IMG/VR virus record: IMGVR_UViG_3300017788_000165
Coordinates: 1-24,193 of that record
Strand: one strand, 5' to 3'
DNA from: a virus
DNA: 24,193 nt
The notes beneath the pieces were generated by a model. The model searched no databases, was not told where the DNA came from, and saw nothing but the letters and a program-made list of their open reading frames with translations. This document shows positions 1 through 8,700 of the stretch, one piece after another. The position numbers and the translations under genes were made by a program. How positions within the stretch are numbered: the stretch's first letter is position 1; every line of letters starts with the position of its first letter.

Positions 1-360
1 AAACAACGAGTCGAAACATATCAAATCATCTCCACCCTTAAGGCACTTCAGCAACCAAGTAAGACTATTGGATGGGCTAAACACCCTGCTGTCCTCATGT
101 GGAAAGGACACGAAGGATTCTTATCCATTTATGGTCTTGAAATGTGCCGTAAATGGATAAGTCTCGGCTACCAAGATACTATGATGGAGCGGTTTCTTGA
201 CATGAGCTTCCATGACTACACCCCACCATCTTGGTGGGGTTATGAACCCATACACCAAAGCCATCGTTCAAAACTTATCCAAAAGAACCCCCTGCACTAT
301 GCCCCCTTATTCCCTGAAGACCAAGCTGGACTTGAGTACATTTGGGGACACCATGTCTGA
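1..360 (+). CDS. Pyr_excise / MSMEG_6728-like family protein (5' end cut off)
   Basis: The reading frame is open from base 1, so the N-terminus lies outside the window; 119 residues are visible. The visible part begins KQRVETYQI and continues with GWAKHPAVLMWKGHE, YGLEMCRKWISLGYQDT, PPSWWG, HQSHRSKLI and NPLHYAPLF. This order matches, from memory, the family annotated as MSMEG_6728/pyrimidine dimer DNA glycosylase-like (Pfam Pyr_excise, named after T4 endonuclease V). Members of this branch are mostly uncharacterised, so glycosylase activity on UV-damaged DNA is an inference from the family name. The catalytic N-terminus of a T4 DenV-type enzyme would be in the missing part. The stop codon overlaps the ATG of the next gene by 8 bases, suggesting coupled translation. 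Confidence 0.75.
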   Translation, partial: KQRVETYQIISTLKALQQPSKTIGWAKHPAVLMWKGHEGFLSIYGLEMCRKWISLGYQDTMMERFLDMSFHDYTPPSWWGYEPIHQSHRSKLIQKNPLHYAPLFPEDQAGLEYIWGHHV

Positions 361-691
361 AATAACATACCTAGATAACGGAATCCGTAAAGTCAAACCC
401 GAATACTCAGCACATCCCGAAACATACAAATCAGCATCTGAATTACTCTTCTTGGAGTGTGGATTCATCCCCCTAACCACAGAAGCCAACAAAACATGGT
501 ACGCACATAAACATGATCAAAACCTGTTTGCTTCCCTTGAGTGCTTCAACTATTGCATCCGCCTAACACTATTAATCAACACAACCAAAGAGGAGTTGTT
601 CTTCCTTGTTCTAAAAGAGCACAAAGACCTTAGGTTTATCCTAGACTGTATCCTAGTAGCAATCCGTAAAGTCTACTTGGAGTCTAGGTAA
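353..691 (+). CDS. Unknown 112-residue protein
   Basis: I chose the ATG at 353 (MSEITYLDNG), not the longer in-frame ATG at 212, because the extra 47 residues would lie wholly inside the Pyr_excise-like gene in another frame and are low-complexity in character. The short form overlaps the upstream stop by 8 bases (ATGTCTGA), a usual spacing for coupled phage genes. The protein has an N-terminal polar part and a leucine-rich C-terminal half (about residues 75-112) that is probably helical. I recognise no family or catalytic motif. Its 3' end overlaps the opposing gene at 673-921 by 19 bases, so the two converge with no room for a terminator. Confidence 0.6.
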   Translation: MSEITYLDNGIRKVKPEYSAHPETYKSASELLFLECGFIPLTTEANKTWYAHKHDQNLFASLECFNYCIRLTLLINTTKEELFFLVLKEHKDLRFILDCILVAIRKVYLESR

Positions 692-921
692 GGAAGTGTA
701 CAATTTATTACAACAGGCATCGCATCTAATCTCTTACAAACTGGACTAATCTCAGAGTACAAAGCATTTAATCTCTCTTTTAAAAATCCAATCAGTTCAG
801 ACTCCCCTGCCGTAGGAACATCAATCTCGCATAACCCCATAAATATCACCCCATATTTATCCATTATGCGATTGTATGCCTCTAGCTCCATCTCCAGCAG
901 TTCTCTCTGTGTAAAGACCAT
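673..921 (-). CDS. Unknown 82-residue protein
   Basis: A small acidic, probably helical protein beginning MVFTQRELLEMELEAYN. It is supported by a strong purine-rich ribosome binding site (GAGAGGGGG, about 7 bases before the ATG) and by lying downstream of the capsid gene on the same strand. It contains two cysteines but no CxxC pair. No family is recognised. It is separated from the capsid gene by two stem-loops, so it may be transcribed only by read-through or from its own promoter. Its end overlaps the end of the plus-strand gene by 19 bases. Confidence 0.55.
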   Translation of the reverse strand: MVFTQRELLEMELEAYNRIMDKYGVIFMGLCEIDVPTAGESELIGFLKERLNALYSEISPVCKRLDAMPVVINCTLPYLDSK

Positions 922-995
922 TTGAATACCCCCTCTCTATAGGATGCTTTGTCTCCCCATTTTACCATGTAAGTATCCAATATTAAGCCATAAAT

Positions 996-1033
996 GATGA
1001 AGCCCCACTCCCTGAAGAAAGTGAGGCTTCATC
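996..1033 (-). terminator. Stem-loop downstream of the capsid gene (distal)
   Basis: Arms at 996-1008 and 1021-1033 pair over 13 positions with one mismatch (GATGAAGCC pairs with GGCTTCATC, then CAC with GTG), with a 12-base loop. Read on the minus strand it is followed by ATTTATGG, only a weak T-rich tail. It is either a terminator or a 3'-end mRNA-protecting hairpin for the head operon. Confidence 0.5.
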
Positions 1034-1040
1034 TAGCCCT

Positions 1041-1073
1041 AGTTAGCCCACCCATCTACGAGGTGGGCTAACT
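1041..1073 (-). terminator. Perfect 12-bp stem-loop directly after the capsid gene
   Basis: AGTTAGCCCACC (1041-1052) pairs perfectly with GGTGGGCTAACT (1062-1073), with a 9-base loop. It starts 9 bases after the capsid stop on the minus strand. No T-run follows, so a classic intrinsic terminator is not complete; protection of abundant capsid mRNA from 3' exonucleases or a factor-assisted terminator are alternatives. Confidence 0.6.
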
Positions 1074-1081
1074 CACCCGTA

Positions 1082-1960
1082 TTAGCGAGTGACGGTCAAG
1101 CGAGCAAGACCACGGGGGTTGTAGGCACCAATGCCGAGGTTCTCAAACACCGAGAAGCCGATGGTGCGAGCCTTCGGGTCGTCAGCGGAGAGAACGGTCA
1201 GCTCGGTGCGGACAGGGATGCGACCAAACATCTCAGGCTCACAGCAGACATACACCGTGCCGACAGGCACGAGACGGCTGGTGATGATCTGAGAACCCCA
1301 AAGAGTCGCCTGAAGACCCGTCTTGAGGAGGGCAGCCTGCGACTCAATGTCGAGGATGTCACGACCGAACTTTCTGATGTCGGCATAATCACGGGCGTTC
1401 ATGAACACGCGGGCTACGCGAAGGTCATGACGCTCGATGAGAGCGAAGGCATCAGCAAGAACGGCTCCGTTGAGGGGAGCGATCACGGGGAGGTCAGCGT
1501 TGGTCTGACCGGGGAGGCTATCAAAGCCCTGAGTAGCCACCGCGTCAAGGATAGCGAATACACGCTCATCCTCAGCAGCCTGAATCTGAGCACGAGCCAA
1601 ATCCTGAGCACGCTCGATCAGATCGAAGCGACGCTCTTTGATCTGAGTCAAAGGAATCTCAGGGTTCGAGGCGATCTCGAAGAGGGGGAAAATCACGCGG
1701 CGGGGCTTGGTGATGGCGAGGATGTTCTGACCCTCCTCACCAACCACATAAGCCGTCACATCGGGGTCTTTGTCATAAATGGGTAAGGCACCATCAGGTA
1801 GCTGCTCCACGAGGAAGGTCTTACGACCGACCGAGGTGTAGTCTCTACGAAGACGGAGGGGCTGAGTCATAGAAGCGGCTAACTTAGCACGACCCTGAGG
1901 GGTCTTGATGTAGTCGCTAATGATCTTTTGCTTGACGGCATTGTCTACGGTATTGCTCAT
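1082..1960 (-). CDS. Major capsid protein, HK97-like (putative)
   Basis: A 292-residue protein that would form the icosahedral shell. What is seen: an N-terminal segment IIDYIK-like followed by TPQGRAKLAASMTQPLR; a long charged helix at about residues 105-143 (ERRFDLIERAQDLARAQIQ) typical of the HK97 spine helix; and a C-terminal stretch with PVR, IGFSVFENLGIGAYN and a final beta-like strand, as in the P-domain of HK97-type capsids. The ribosome binding site is AGGAG, 7 bases before the ATG. The gene lies at the end of the protease - scaffold - decoration series, the usual place for the capsid gene. Codon use is more GC-rich than the unknown genes nearby and it lacks the GGATAA word common elsewhere, fitting high expression. 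The protein is short for a large-phage capsid. Fold assignment is by pattern and context, not by a search. Confidence 0.85.
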   Translation of the reverse strand: MSNTVDNAVKQKIISDYIKTPQGRAKLAASMTQPLRLRRDYTSVGRKTFLVEQLPDGALPIYDKDPDVTAYVVGEEGQNILAITKPRRVIFPLFEIASNPEIPLTQIKERRFDLIERAQDLARAQIQAAEDERVFAILDAVATQGFDSLPGQTNADLPVIAPLNGAVLADAFALIERHDLRVARVFMNARDYADIRKFGRDILDIESQAALLKTGLQATLWGSQIITSRLVPVGTVYVCCEPEMFGRIPVRTELTVLSADDPKARTIGFSVFENLGIGAYNPRGLARLTVTR

Positions 1961-1980
1961 TTTATTGCTCCTGCCTTCTA

Positions 1981-2580
1981 TTAGATACGCTGATCGTAGA
2001 CCAACTCATCAGAGTTGGAATCGGGAGCGATGGTACAAATGCCGATGACCGTATCGTCCGTGTGGTCGTGAGCAACATCCACCGAAGTGGTGAGGTAGCC
2101 GTTAGCCGAAGCTACGAGTTCCTCTCCGGGGGCGTAGGCATCAGCGAGGGCACCACCACCAACAATATCACGGCTCTCGTAGAGCTTGTTGCCATAGGCA
2201 CCCTGAGCAGACACATAAGGTCCACGGTTAGAGGCTACCCCAGGCTGGTTCTCGAAAGCGTTACCAACAGCGTTGTTGATGTACACGCCAAGAACACGCT
2301 CGGTGTGAGCACGACCTGCGGCAGCAGTAGGACCACCATGGAACGAGGAACCCTCGTCACCACGGGTAAAGGCGATAGAACCGCTGAGAACACCAAACAC
2401 GGAGGTCAGAAGACCTGCGGCTTGTGTTGCATGGGTACCGCCACCGGCGGCAGGTGGGTTCGTCTGAGTGAAGCTATCTGCGGTAAGCTGCCCGATGGTG
2501 TTACGAACACCAACATGGAGGATACGCAGAGCCGAGCTTGACTCAGTAAAACCACCACTAGCTTGTCCAAGTAGAGCCAT
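1981..2580 (-). CDS. Putative capsid decoration or cement protein
   Basis: A 199-residue protein rich in Gly, Ala, Ser and Thr without long helices, so probably beta-rich. The C-terminal part reads YAPGEELVASANGYLTT and then VIGICTIAPDSNSDELVYD. This arrangement (a 'PGdeL..S.nGyLT' segment followed by 'vGi....p') is what I associate with phage head decoration or structural-cement proteins. It lies between the scaffold-like and capsid genes, where decoration proteins are often found. The ribosome binding site AGGA precedes the ATG by 8 bases, and a 5-bp inverted repeat (CATAG/CTATG) encloses that spacer and includes the start codon. A minor structural or head-fibre role is the main alternative. 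Confidence 0.55.
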   Translation of the reverse strand: MALLGQASGGFTESSSALRILHVGVRNTIGQLTADSFTQTNPPAAGGGTHATQAAGLLTSVFGVLSGSIAFTRGDEGSSFHGGPTAAAGRAHTERVLGVYINNAVGNAFENQPGVASNRGPYVSAQGAYGNKLYESRDIVGGGALADAYAPGEELVASANGYLTTSVDVAHDHTDDTVIGICTIAPDSNSDELVYDQRI

Positions 2581-2725
2581 AGTTATTTTCCTATGTTCTC
2601 ATACTCCCTGTTTTCAAGGAAGTAGTGTGTTGTGTTTAGAGGAGGGTTCACCATTGAACCAACCCCAAGTTTCGGTTATTACTAGGCGGGAGGGTATAAA
2701 CAAACTATTACACCCAAGTGACTTC
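2581..2725 (-). promoter_or_regulatory. Gap with leader of the decoration and capsid genes; candidate promoter word
   Basis: This 145-base gap is one of the two largest in the head module. On the minus strand it holds TTTATACCC (2692-2700), resembling TTTATATTT at 19395-19403 and TTTATATCC at 24039-24047, and a 6-bp stem-loop GGTTCA/TGAACC (2645-2660) with a 4-base loop. A separate promoter here would allow extra expression of the two most abundant head proteins. No convincing -35 box was found. Confidence 0.35.
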
Positions 2726-4300
2726 TTAGCTGAAGAACTTGCTCACATCAGGAGCGGTTTCCCACAACTTGGATAGTTCATCAGAAGCGGAAGCCTCACG
2801 GCTGATGTTGCCGAGAGTCTTGACGGAGGCTTGGCGAGAGGGAGCCTTGGGACGATAAGCAGCCTTCTTTGCTTCGGGCTTCTTTTCTTCCTTGGCTTCT
2901 TCTTCTTCCTCTTCATCCTCATCATCCGTCATTTTGACATCATCATCAGATTCTTCGGATTCTTCCTCAGCTTTTTCTTCGGTTTCTTCCTCAGCTTCTT
3001 CTTCGGTTTCTTCCTCAGCGGCTTGGAAGATACGGGCGAGCTTAGGGTCCATAGCTGTAGCCTGAGCCTCTGAAACATCTAAGCCCATGACATCTTCACC
3101 CAAGGCTTCATCAGAAGCCTCAAGTTCAGCCATGAGTTCAGCCATTTCATCAGCCATGAAATCAGCCTTCTTAGCAGAGGCTTTCTCGCCCTTGCTGTAG
3201 AAAGCGGTGGGGCTGTTCTGATCCGCCATGTACTCTGCGAGAGCATAGGCAAGACGATTCAGACGAGGACGGCTTGCAAGGCGAGGGGTAGGCTCACCAG
3301 CAACCTCTTCTTGGTCGGGGTGTGTGTCGATCTGATTTGAGAAATCTTCGACCGTGTAGCCCGTGTTCTGCTGTGTGGCGTTATCCGCCATCTTACGAAC
3401 CTGACGGGCAAGGCGAGCATTAGCAGCCTTGAGCATAGCCAGCTCTTCAGCGAGTAAATCAGCGGCGGGGGTAACACTCGCTCTACGAGCGGAGGTTCTA
3501 CGCTTGGAAGCTGTACGGCTAGCCATGAAAGCCTCTGCCTCTTCCGCGAACGACTCTCCAACTCCCATCGAGATGTCATCAGCATCAAGCATCCCATCCA
3601 TATCGGAATCCATAGCCTCAAACACGCTTGAAGACCCGCCCCACTCCTCACTAGAGATCATGCCGTCCATGTCGAAATCATATTCGTCAAGGAGGGTGTG
3701 ACCCATCATTTCATCAGCCTCAAGATCGTCAGCCTCAAGATCGTCAGCCTCAAGATCGTCAGCCTCAAGATCATCGGCAACAAGTTCATCTTCGGCGTTG
3801 AAGGGGCCGGTGAAGTCGAGACCCTGATCATAGCCTGTGTTGACCTGCACCACATTGTCGGCATTGCGTGATAGAGAGGCAACACGGCTATTGATGGTGT
3901 GGTTGGGCAAGTCCATGAAACGAAGGGCAAGTTCCTCAATCTCAGCCTGAGAAGCGTTCTTGCCAAGGCGAGACTCGGCAATACGGATACACTTAGCCGC
4001 CTTACGCTCCATTGCCAACTTGAGGTTCTCCTTACGGAGGTCTTCGGTCATAGCGTAGTCCTCCACCAAGGAATCGTTAGTGGCGGGATGGTCAGGAGTC
4101 CAACCATACGAAGCGGGGGCGGGACCTGAGCGGTAAGGTCCCTTACGGACACCTTCGCCAAACTCAGCATCAAAACCATAGGCATCCACTTCAGTCTGAG
4201 CGGAAGAAGCGGGGTGTCCAAAGCTATCCCAACCAAGGTTGTCGGTACCAGGAAGGGCAGTAGTAGCCCTGCGATTTAATCTACGACCATAATTAGACAT
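2726..4300 (-). CDS. Acidic scaffold-like head protein with two EF-hand loops
   Basis: A 524-residue, highly acidic protein, probably the capsid scaffold or an internal head protein, judged from its place between protease and capsid genes and its composition. Seen in order: N-terminal FDAEFGEG...GPY block (43-56); helical segment 75-145; four LEADD repeats (about 178-196); EF-hand loop 1 at 208-219 (D208, D210, D212, G213, I215, E219); EF-hand loop 2 at 231-242 (D231, D233, D235, G236, L238, D242); Ser/Arg-rich stretch 261-276; coiled-coil-like 280-305; a Glu-rich tract 428-475; and a basic, then hydrophobic tail ending KLWETAPDVSKFF. The phrase ADN-x-x-Q-x-NTGY occurs twice (147-157 and 305-315), suggesting an internal duplication. 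Ribosome binding site AAAGGA. Scaffold proteins are usually removed by the protease encoded next to them; that is inference here. Confidence 0.65.
   Translation of the reverse strand: MSNYGRRLNRRATTALPGTDNLGWDSFGHPASSAQTEVDAYGFDAEFGEGVRKGPYRSGPAPASYGWTPDHPATNDSLVEDYAMTEDLRKENLKLAMERKAAKCIRIAESRLGKNASQAEIEELALRFMDLPNHTINSRVASLSRNADNVVQVNTGYDQGLDFTGPFNAEDELVADDLEADDLEADDLEADDLEADEMMGHTLLDEYDFDMDGMISSEEWGGSSSVFEAMDSDMDGMLDADDISMGVGESFAEEAEAFMASRTASKRRTSARRASVTPAADLLAEELAMLKAANARLARQVRKMADNATQQNTGYTVEDFSNQIDTHPDQEEVAGEPTPRLASRPRLNRLAYALAEYMADQNSPTAFYSKGEKASAKKADFMADEMAELMAELEASDEALGEDVMGLDVSEAQATAMDPKLARIFQAAEEETEEEAEEETEEKAEEESEESDDDVKMTDDEDEEEEEEAKEEKKPEAKKAAYRPKAPSRQASVKTLGNISREASASDELSKLWETAPDVSKFFS
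3716..3775 (-). repeat. Four tandem 15-bp repeats coding LEADD
   Basis: The unit AGCCTCAAGATCGTC occurs at 3716, 3731, 3746 and 3761, the last with one mismatch. It lies in frame inside the scaffold-like gene, so copy-number change would lengthen or shorten an acidic run by five residues at a time without breaking the gene. Confidence 0.95.
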
Positions 4301-4328
4301 GGTTATGTCCTTTCAGGGGGGGCAGGAC

Positions 4329-5720
4329 TTATCTGCCCTTAGGGTGGAGAGAGAGGAGCTTCGCAAAACGGATAAGTTTTATTTTATCCGCTTCGGAGAT
4401 GTTGTTACCAAACAAGAGGGCAGCTTGTTTTAGATAAGCATCAACACTCTTGAACCTTGAGCTAGACCCAAGTGTCTGTGCCATCTTGTAGATGTGTGCG
4501 GGAATCTTCACACCATAGTGGTTATTGACGAGAGACAGATTTAAGACCGCCTCTTGGATATTTGAGGCTGTCTTAACGCCCGCTTCTAGTGCGTCAAAAT
4601 ACTCCGCCTTCAAGTGGGCGTGACCTTCTTTGATTACGGTGTCGTTTTGAGAAACGGTAGATTCCGATATTGGAGGATTAAGGACAGCTTTTGATTTCTC
4701 TTCTTTAATCTCGTTTTCGAGTTTAGTTCTTAAACGATCAAGGATAGCTGTTTCATAAACGCCCTCAATCTGTTGAAGTAAAGACTTGGGAGTCTCAGCT
4801 GGAGCTGCTTCACCCCCACCATCTTCATCATCATCATCAAAAGGACCTGCTACTTTGGATAACCAAGCATCAGGGATACGATTAAGGATAGTTTCAGAGG
4901 CAGCTTTGGCATGAGGCTTGGGTGCTTCAAGGATATTCCGAGTAACAGCCCCTGTGAATGCTGGTGTGGCTACCCACGAAGCCTCGATGAAAGTGACACC
5001 ACCTGTCTCGCCCATGTCCTCATGCCCACAGAGTTCTGCGACTCTGTGTTTATTGCCGAGGTCATCATAAAACACATTGCCCTTTTCATATTTCACATGG
5101 GGGCAAAACTCAGTTTCATCTGCGGCTACATTTCCACACTTGGTGCAGATAGTAGCTTCTACAGAACAACCCATACTCATGGCGTTCATTTCGCCTTTGA
5201 GTATTTGATTCACCAAGTCTGTGTGTTTCCTGTCGGTGGCAACTAGTATGTCCACATACAAAGATTCACCAATATCTCGAAGAACAGCATCAATAATCCG
5301 ACCCTTAGATAGTTCTTCAACCTGAATATGCTCCAAAAAGTTCTGTGCTCCAATGAAGGTCTTGTATGACTTCTTTAGAACTTCCCTAGACCAACAATCC
5401 AAATTGTTGTTGATGAATTTATCCGTCTCGGAGGAGACTCTCCAATTTGGATACTTGCGATTGATTTTAACACCTGACTCGGTGACGGAACCTGTTTTGG
5501 TGTTAGGTACTACAAGGGCATCTACTGAACACACAATAGTGGAGTGGGTTAAGAGAAACCGATCAGGAGTACATGGCTCACCCAAAATGTCTTGTGCTCT
5601 TTGGATGAGTTCACCCGTTAAATTGCTACGATTGCCGCTCGCCACGCGAACTTTATCCCAACCCTGAAAGTTGAGATGGGGTCTGACAACATTGGCTTTC
5701 GCATATCTTAGAAAAGCCAT
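4329..5720 (-). CDS. Prohead maturation protease with zinc-finger insert and C-terminal extension
   Basis: A 463-residue serine protease predicted to cleave scaffold and other head proteins inside the prohead. The catalytic part resembles the herpesvirus-assemblin-like prohead proteases: His131 in NFLEHIQVEELSKGRI and Ser182 in NAMSMGC are the likely nucleophile pair. Just after the Ser motif is a probable zinc site, C192-x2-C195 with C206/H208 and C231/H233, which is unusual for short phage proteases. GVTFIEASWVATPAFTGAVT (242-261) is typical of the end of this fold. After it come the peptide NRIPDAWLSK (280-289), an Asp-rich linker (295-300) and a helical tail of about 150 residues. Such a tail could act as a fused scaffold-like segment removed by self-cleavage. 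The start ATG is 4 bases past the upstream stop and directly abuts a stem-loop. Confidence 0.8.
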   Translation of the reverse strand: MAFLRYAKANVVRPHLNFQGWDKVRVASGNRSNLTGELIQRAQDILGEPCTPDRFLLTHSTIVCSVDALVVPNTKTGSVTESGVKINRKYPNWRVSSETDKFINNNLDCWSREVLKKSYKTFIGAQNFLEHIQVEELSKGRIIDAVLRDIGESLYVDILVATDRKHTDLVNQILKGEMNAMSMGCSVEATICTKCGNVAADETEFCPHVKYEKGNVFYDDLGNKHRVAELCGHEDMGETGGVTFIEASWVATPAFTGAVTRNILEAPKPHAKAASETILNRIPDAWLSKVAGPFDDDDEDGGGEAAPAETPKSLLQQIEGVYETAILDRLRTKLENEIKEEKSKAVLNPPISESTVSQNDTVIKEGHAHLKAEYFDALEAGVKTASNIQEAVLNLSLVNNHYGVKIPAHIYKMAQTLGSSSRFKSVDAYLKQAALLFGNNISEADKIKLIRFAKLLSLHPKGR

Positions 5721-5742
5721 GATATTACCCCCCTACAATATC
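5721..5742 (-). promoter_or_regulatory. Stem-loop showing the ribosome binding site of the protease gene
   Basis: On the minus strand GATATT pairs with AATATC (6 bp perfect), with a 10-base loop GTAGGGGGGT that carries the Shine-Dalgarno sequence. The ATG follows immediately. The stop codon of the upstream gene (5725-5727) lies in the stem, so terminating ribosomes would open it. Confidence 0.6.
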
Positions 5743-8700
5743 GGTGGTTTTGATGACGAAAACGCAGGATGTACAGACTAGAAGTCTATCACTCTTTCCA
5801 TTTCGCCTTTTGTAGACTGAAGGCTTTAGGGGTCTCTTGCATTTAGGACAACAAGAGTCCACTTCGCCTTTTGACTTCCGATACACTCTGTCTTTAGACC
5901 ACCAATAAAGTGCCACTTTATCCATATATGCAGAGGCTACTCTTTGGATACCCAAAGAGACAGGTTGTGTACCTGCACCGCCCGGTACGGATATCTGTGA
6001 GGAGGGGAGAGGTTTTATTTCTTTGGTGTGGTCAATTAAAAGGTCTTCAACAGGGATGCGGGTGCTTCCATGTGGAAACTGAACATCAACCATTCCAATT
6101 GCGGGAAACACAGCGACAACAATACCTGCCCGAGCGGGGTCTCCTCCGCTATGCGTGTACACGCTCATCCCAACCTCAAAATCTGAGGCTAAGGATTGAT
6201 AGTCCACATAGGTTGTCGATCTTTTCTTCATAAGAAAGTCTCCTGCGGTATTAAGGCGGGTGCCTATAAATGATTTATTAAATAAACCTGCAACTCTAGC
6301 TGGTGCTGAACTTACAGGGTTTTCTTGCCTCAGGAAATCCTCAAACTGTTGAGCTAGCTCTTTGACCTTCTTCTCTCGCTCTTTTTTATCCATTTCTTGC
6401 ACCTTACGGAGGTACTTCATTATGGCTTCGTGTCCTATGATTTTCTTGCCATCTATTTGAAGTGCCTCATAATTCTTAATGCGTAACTCAAGTCCAAAGA
6501 GTTCTAATGTGGAAGCAACCTTTTCCTCATCATAGTCGGGATCATTTTCATCCATCGTAATAGATTTGAGTACTTCTTCCTTGTTATTTTCCCAAAGGGA
6601 TTTGAAATCTTTACGCTGTTTATCCGATATGCCGTTTCTTTTCTCTTTGTCCATGCTTGAGTCTTCGCTTAAGATAGACTGAGTATCGACAAAAGAGTCG
6701 GTCATGTACCTTCGCACAAGGTCATGTAGACGAGGGTCTAGGGGTTCAGGACATTTCTCTCCCTGACTGAGAGTTTTATCCGCTACGCCTGCGGCTTCAT
6801 TGGCAGGAGTATTAGGACAATATGCGGGGGACAATAAATCAGCCATCTCCCCATAGGTATCACCAACAGACTCTGTAAATCTATCTATGGACATTTCGGA
6901 TAAAGCTGACTTTAGGGCTTCTCTTGTTTGTTCTCTATCCCTACCAGCACCTGATGGACTACCCAAGACGCTTATCGCCTCAAGTAGGTTGTCGTCATTG
7001 ACTTGTTTGGCAAGGGCAAGTAGATTAGGGTCTACTTCATTAAACCCCTCCATAGGTTTATCGCCTGACATTAACTTAGCAGTATTAAGTCCTGCTAGTG
7101 TGTCTTGGTACTGAGAACGCAGTTCAAGAGCCATTTCGAGTTCGGCTTTCCGACTCGTATCGTTCTTCAGTTCTTTTATCTCTTGTTCCAAGCTATCCAA
7201 TCTATTTTGTGTTTCTACTTCAGCCTGATTTCGGACATCAGGAGGCATTTGTTGATACCTCCTAGCTTGGTTTATCCGTACCTGTCTTCTGTGGGCAACA
7301 ACCTCAGGGTCATCCCTATCCGTTTTTCCAATAGTCTTCACGCCATACATAGGCTCACGGATAAAGCCTTCTTCCATAGCCTTAGCCGCTAAGTATTTCC
7401 CAATTTGTTGTCTGTAGGGAGCAAGGGCTTTTTTCCGAGCTTCGTCCACATCGGCTTGCAGACCATCTAGGTTATCCTCCATCCACTTAGACTTCTCTAA
7501 AGCCTCGGCAAATGCTTTAAAGTTTTTAGGATTCTTTCCATAAGCGGTGTACTCTTTGAGAGTCTTAGCATCTAGTTGGGAGGGATCAATATCTTTTAGT
7601 TTGGAAGCCGCAGCTTCGCACAATAGCTTGGCTTCAATATCGGGATCATCGGATAATGGGTTCTGTGGGGGACCCGCCTTAAGTATTTCAGCCGTTGCTT
7701 TTTGTAACTCCACTAATCCTTCGTAATCCCCTTCCTTATCCGTAAAGGATTGGATAAGTTGCTCTCCTTGTTTCTCGTAGCTTTGAGCAACTTCTTCCAC
7801 TTCTTCCTTGGACATAGCCGCTACGGATTGGGTGAGTTGTTTTAACTCAGACTTCTGTGTGCGGACTTTCTCAGATGAGAGAAAACCTGTTTGTCCCTCG
7901 AACATCTTGTCGATGGTTCGGTTGAGTGCATCAGCTAGGTCTGCACCACCTTCAAGGGATTTGATCTTGGATGAGCGTACTTCCTCTGTGATCTTTTCAC
8001 TCTGCTTTTGTTCTTCTTGCTTTGAAGTCGGCTCTTCGGAGGAACGCTCTTCAGCCCTTGTTTCCAATGTGTCTCTGATATCCTGAGCCTGCTCTGAAGT
8101 CATATTGGATAGCGTGTCTTTGTTGATAGGTAAGACACCGCCATCGGGTAGCTTCAATTCATCAGGTAGTTCTTCTTTTATCCGTTTGGCTAGCCGCTTT
8201 TTCCGTTCTTTAGGTTCAACGGGAGACTTGGGGGTGGATTTGGGGGAGGACTTGGGGGTGGTGGTGGGCTTGGGGGTGGATTTGGGGGAGGACTTAGACT
8301 TGGCAGGGGGTGGTTCAACCCCATCTACTTCAGCATTGATATTGACCACAACATTTATGACGGCTCTCATGCCTAGCTCTTGGGGAATGGATAGTGCTTC
8401 AATATCAACCTTAACGCTAGCACTTGAGAATGCCCCCTGTAGAGCAACCTTAACTTCGGCAGAGAACTGTCCTGTAGACCCATAATCGGAATTATTTTTG
8501 GGTTTTTTCTTTTTTAAAGAAGATAGCTCCGATTGATAATCTTTTAGGGCTTTGGGGTGTTGTTTCTTAAATGCGGTACTGAAAGACACCTCTACTTTGG
8601 TTTTATAGTCTTTGTAGGTGTTCTCTTTTAGGTTTTCTTTTGCTTTTTCAGAAAGTGGTTGATCTTTTTTAGCTCCTGCTCGATGGGCGAGAGAAGCTAT

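Noticed and set aside
928-945. T7-like CCTATAGAGAGG on the minus strand as a phage RNA polymerase promoter
   Set aside because: Only the short core resembles T7; the upstream half of the promoter is absent and the match overlaps the ribosome binding site.
1427-2541. Long plus-strand open frames (119 and 159 codons) opposite the capsid and decoration genes
   Set aside because: They mirror GC-rich codons of the minus-strand genes, lack ribosome binding sites, and have low-complexity products.
8230-8310. G-rich repeat as a CRISPR-like array or direct-repeat origin
   Set aside because: Units are 12 bases, in frame and code for a Pro/Ser/Lys linker; there are no spacers.
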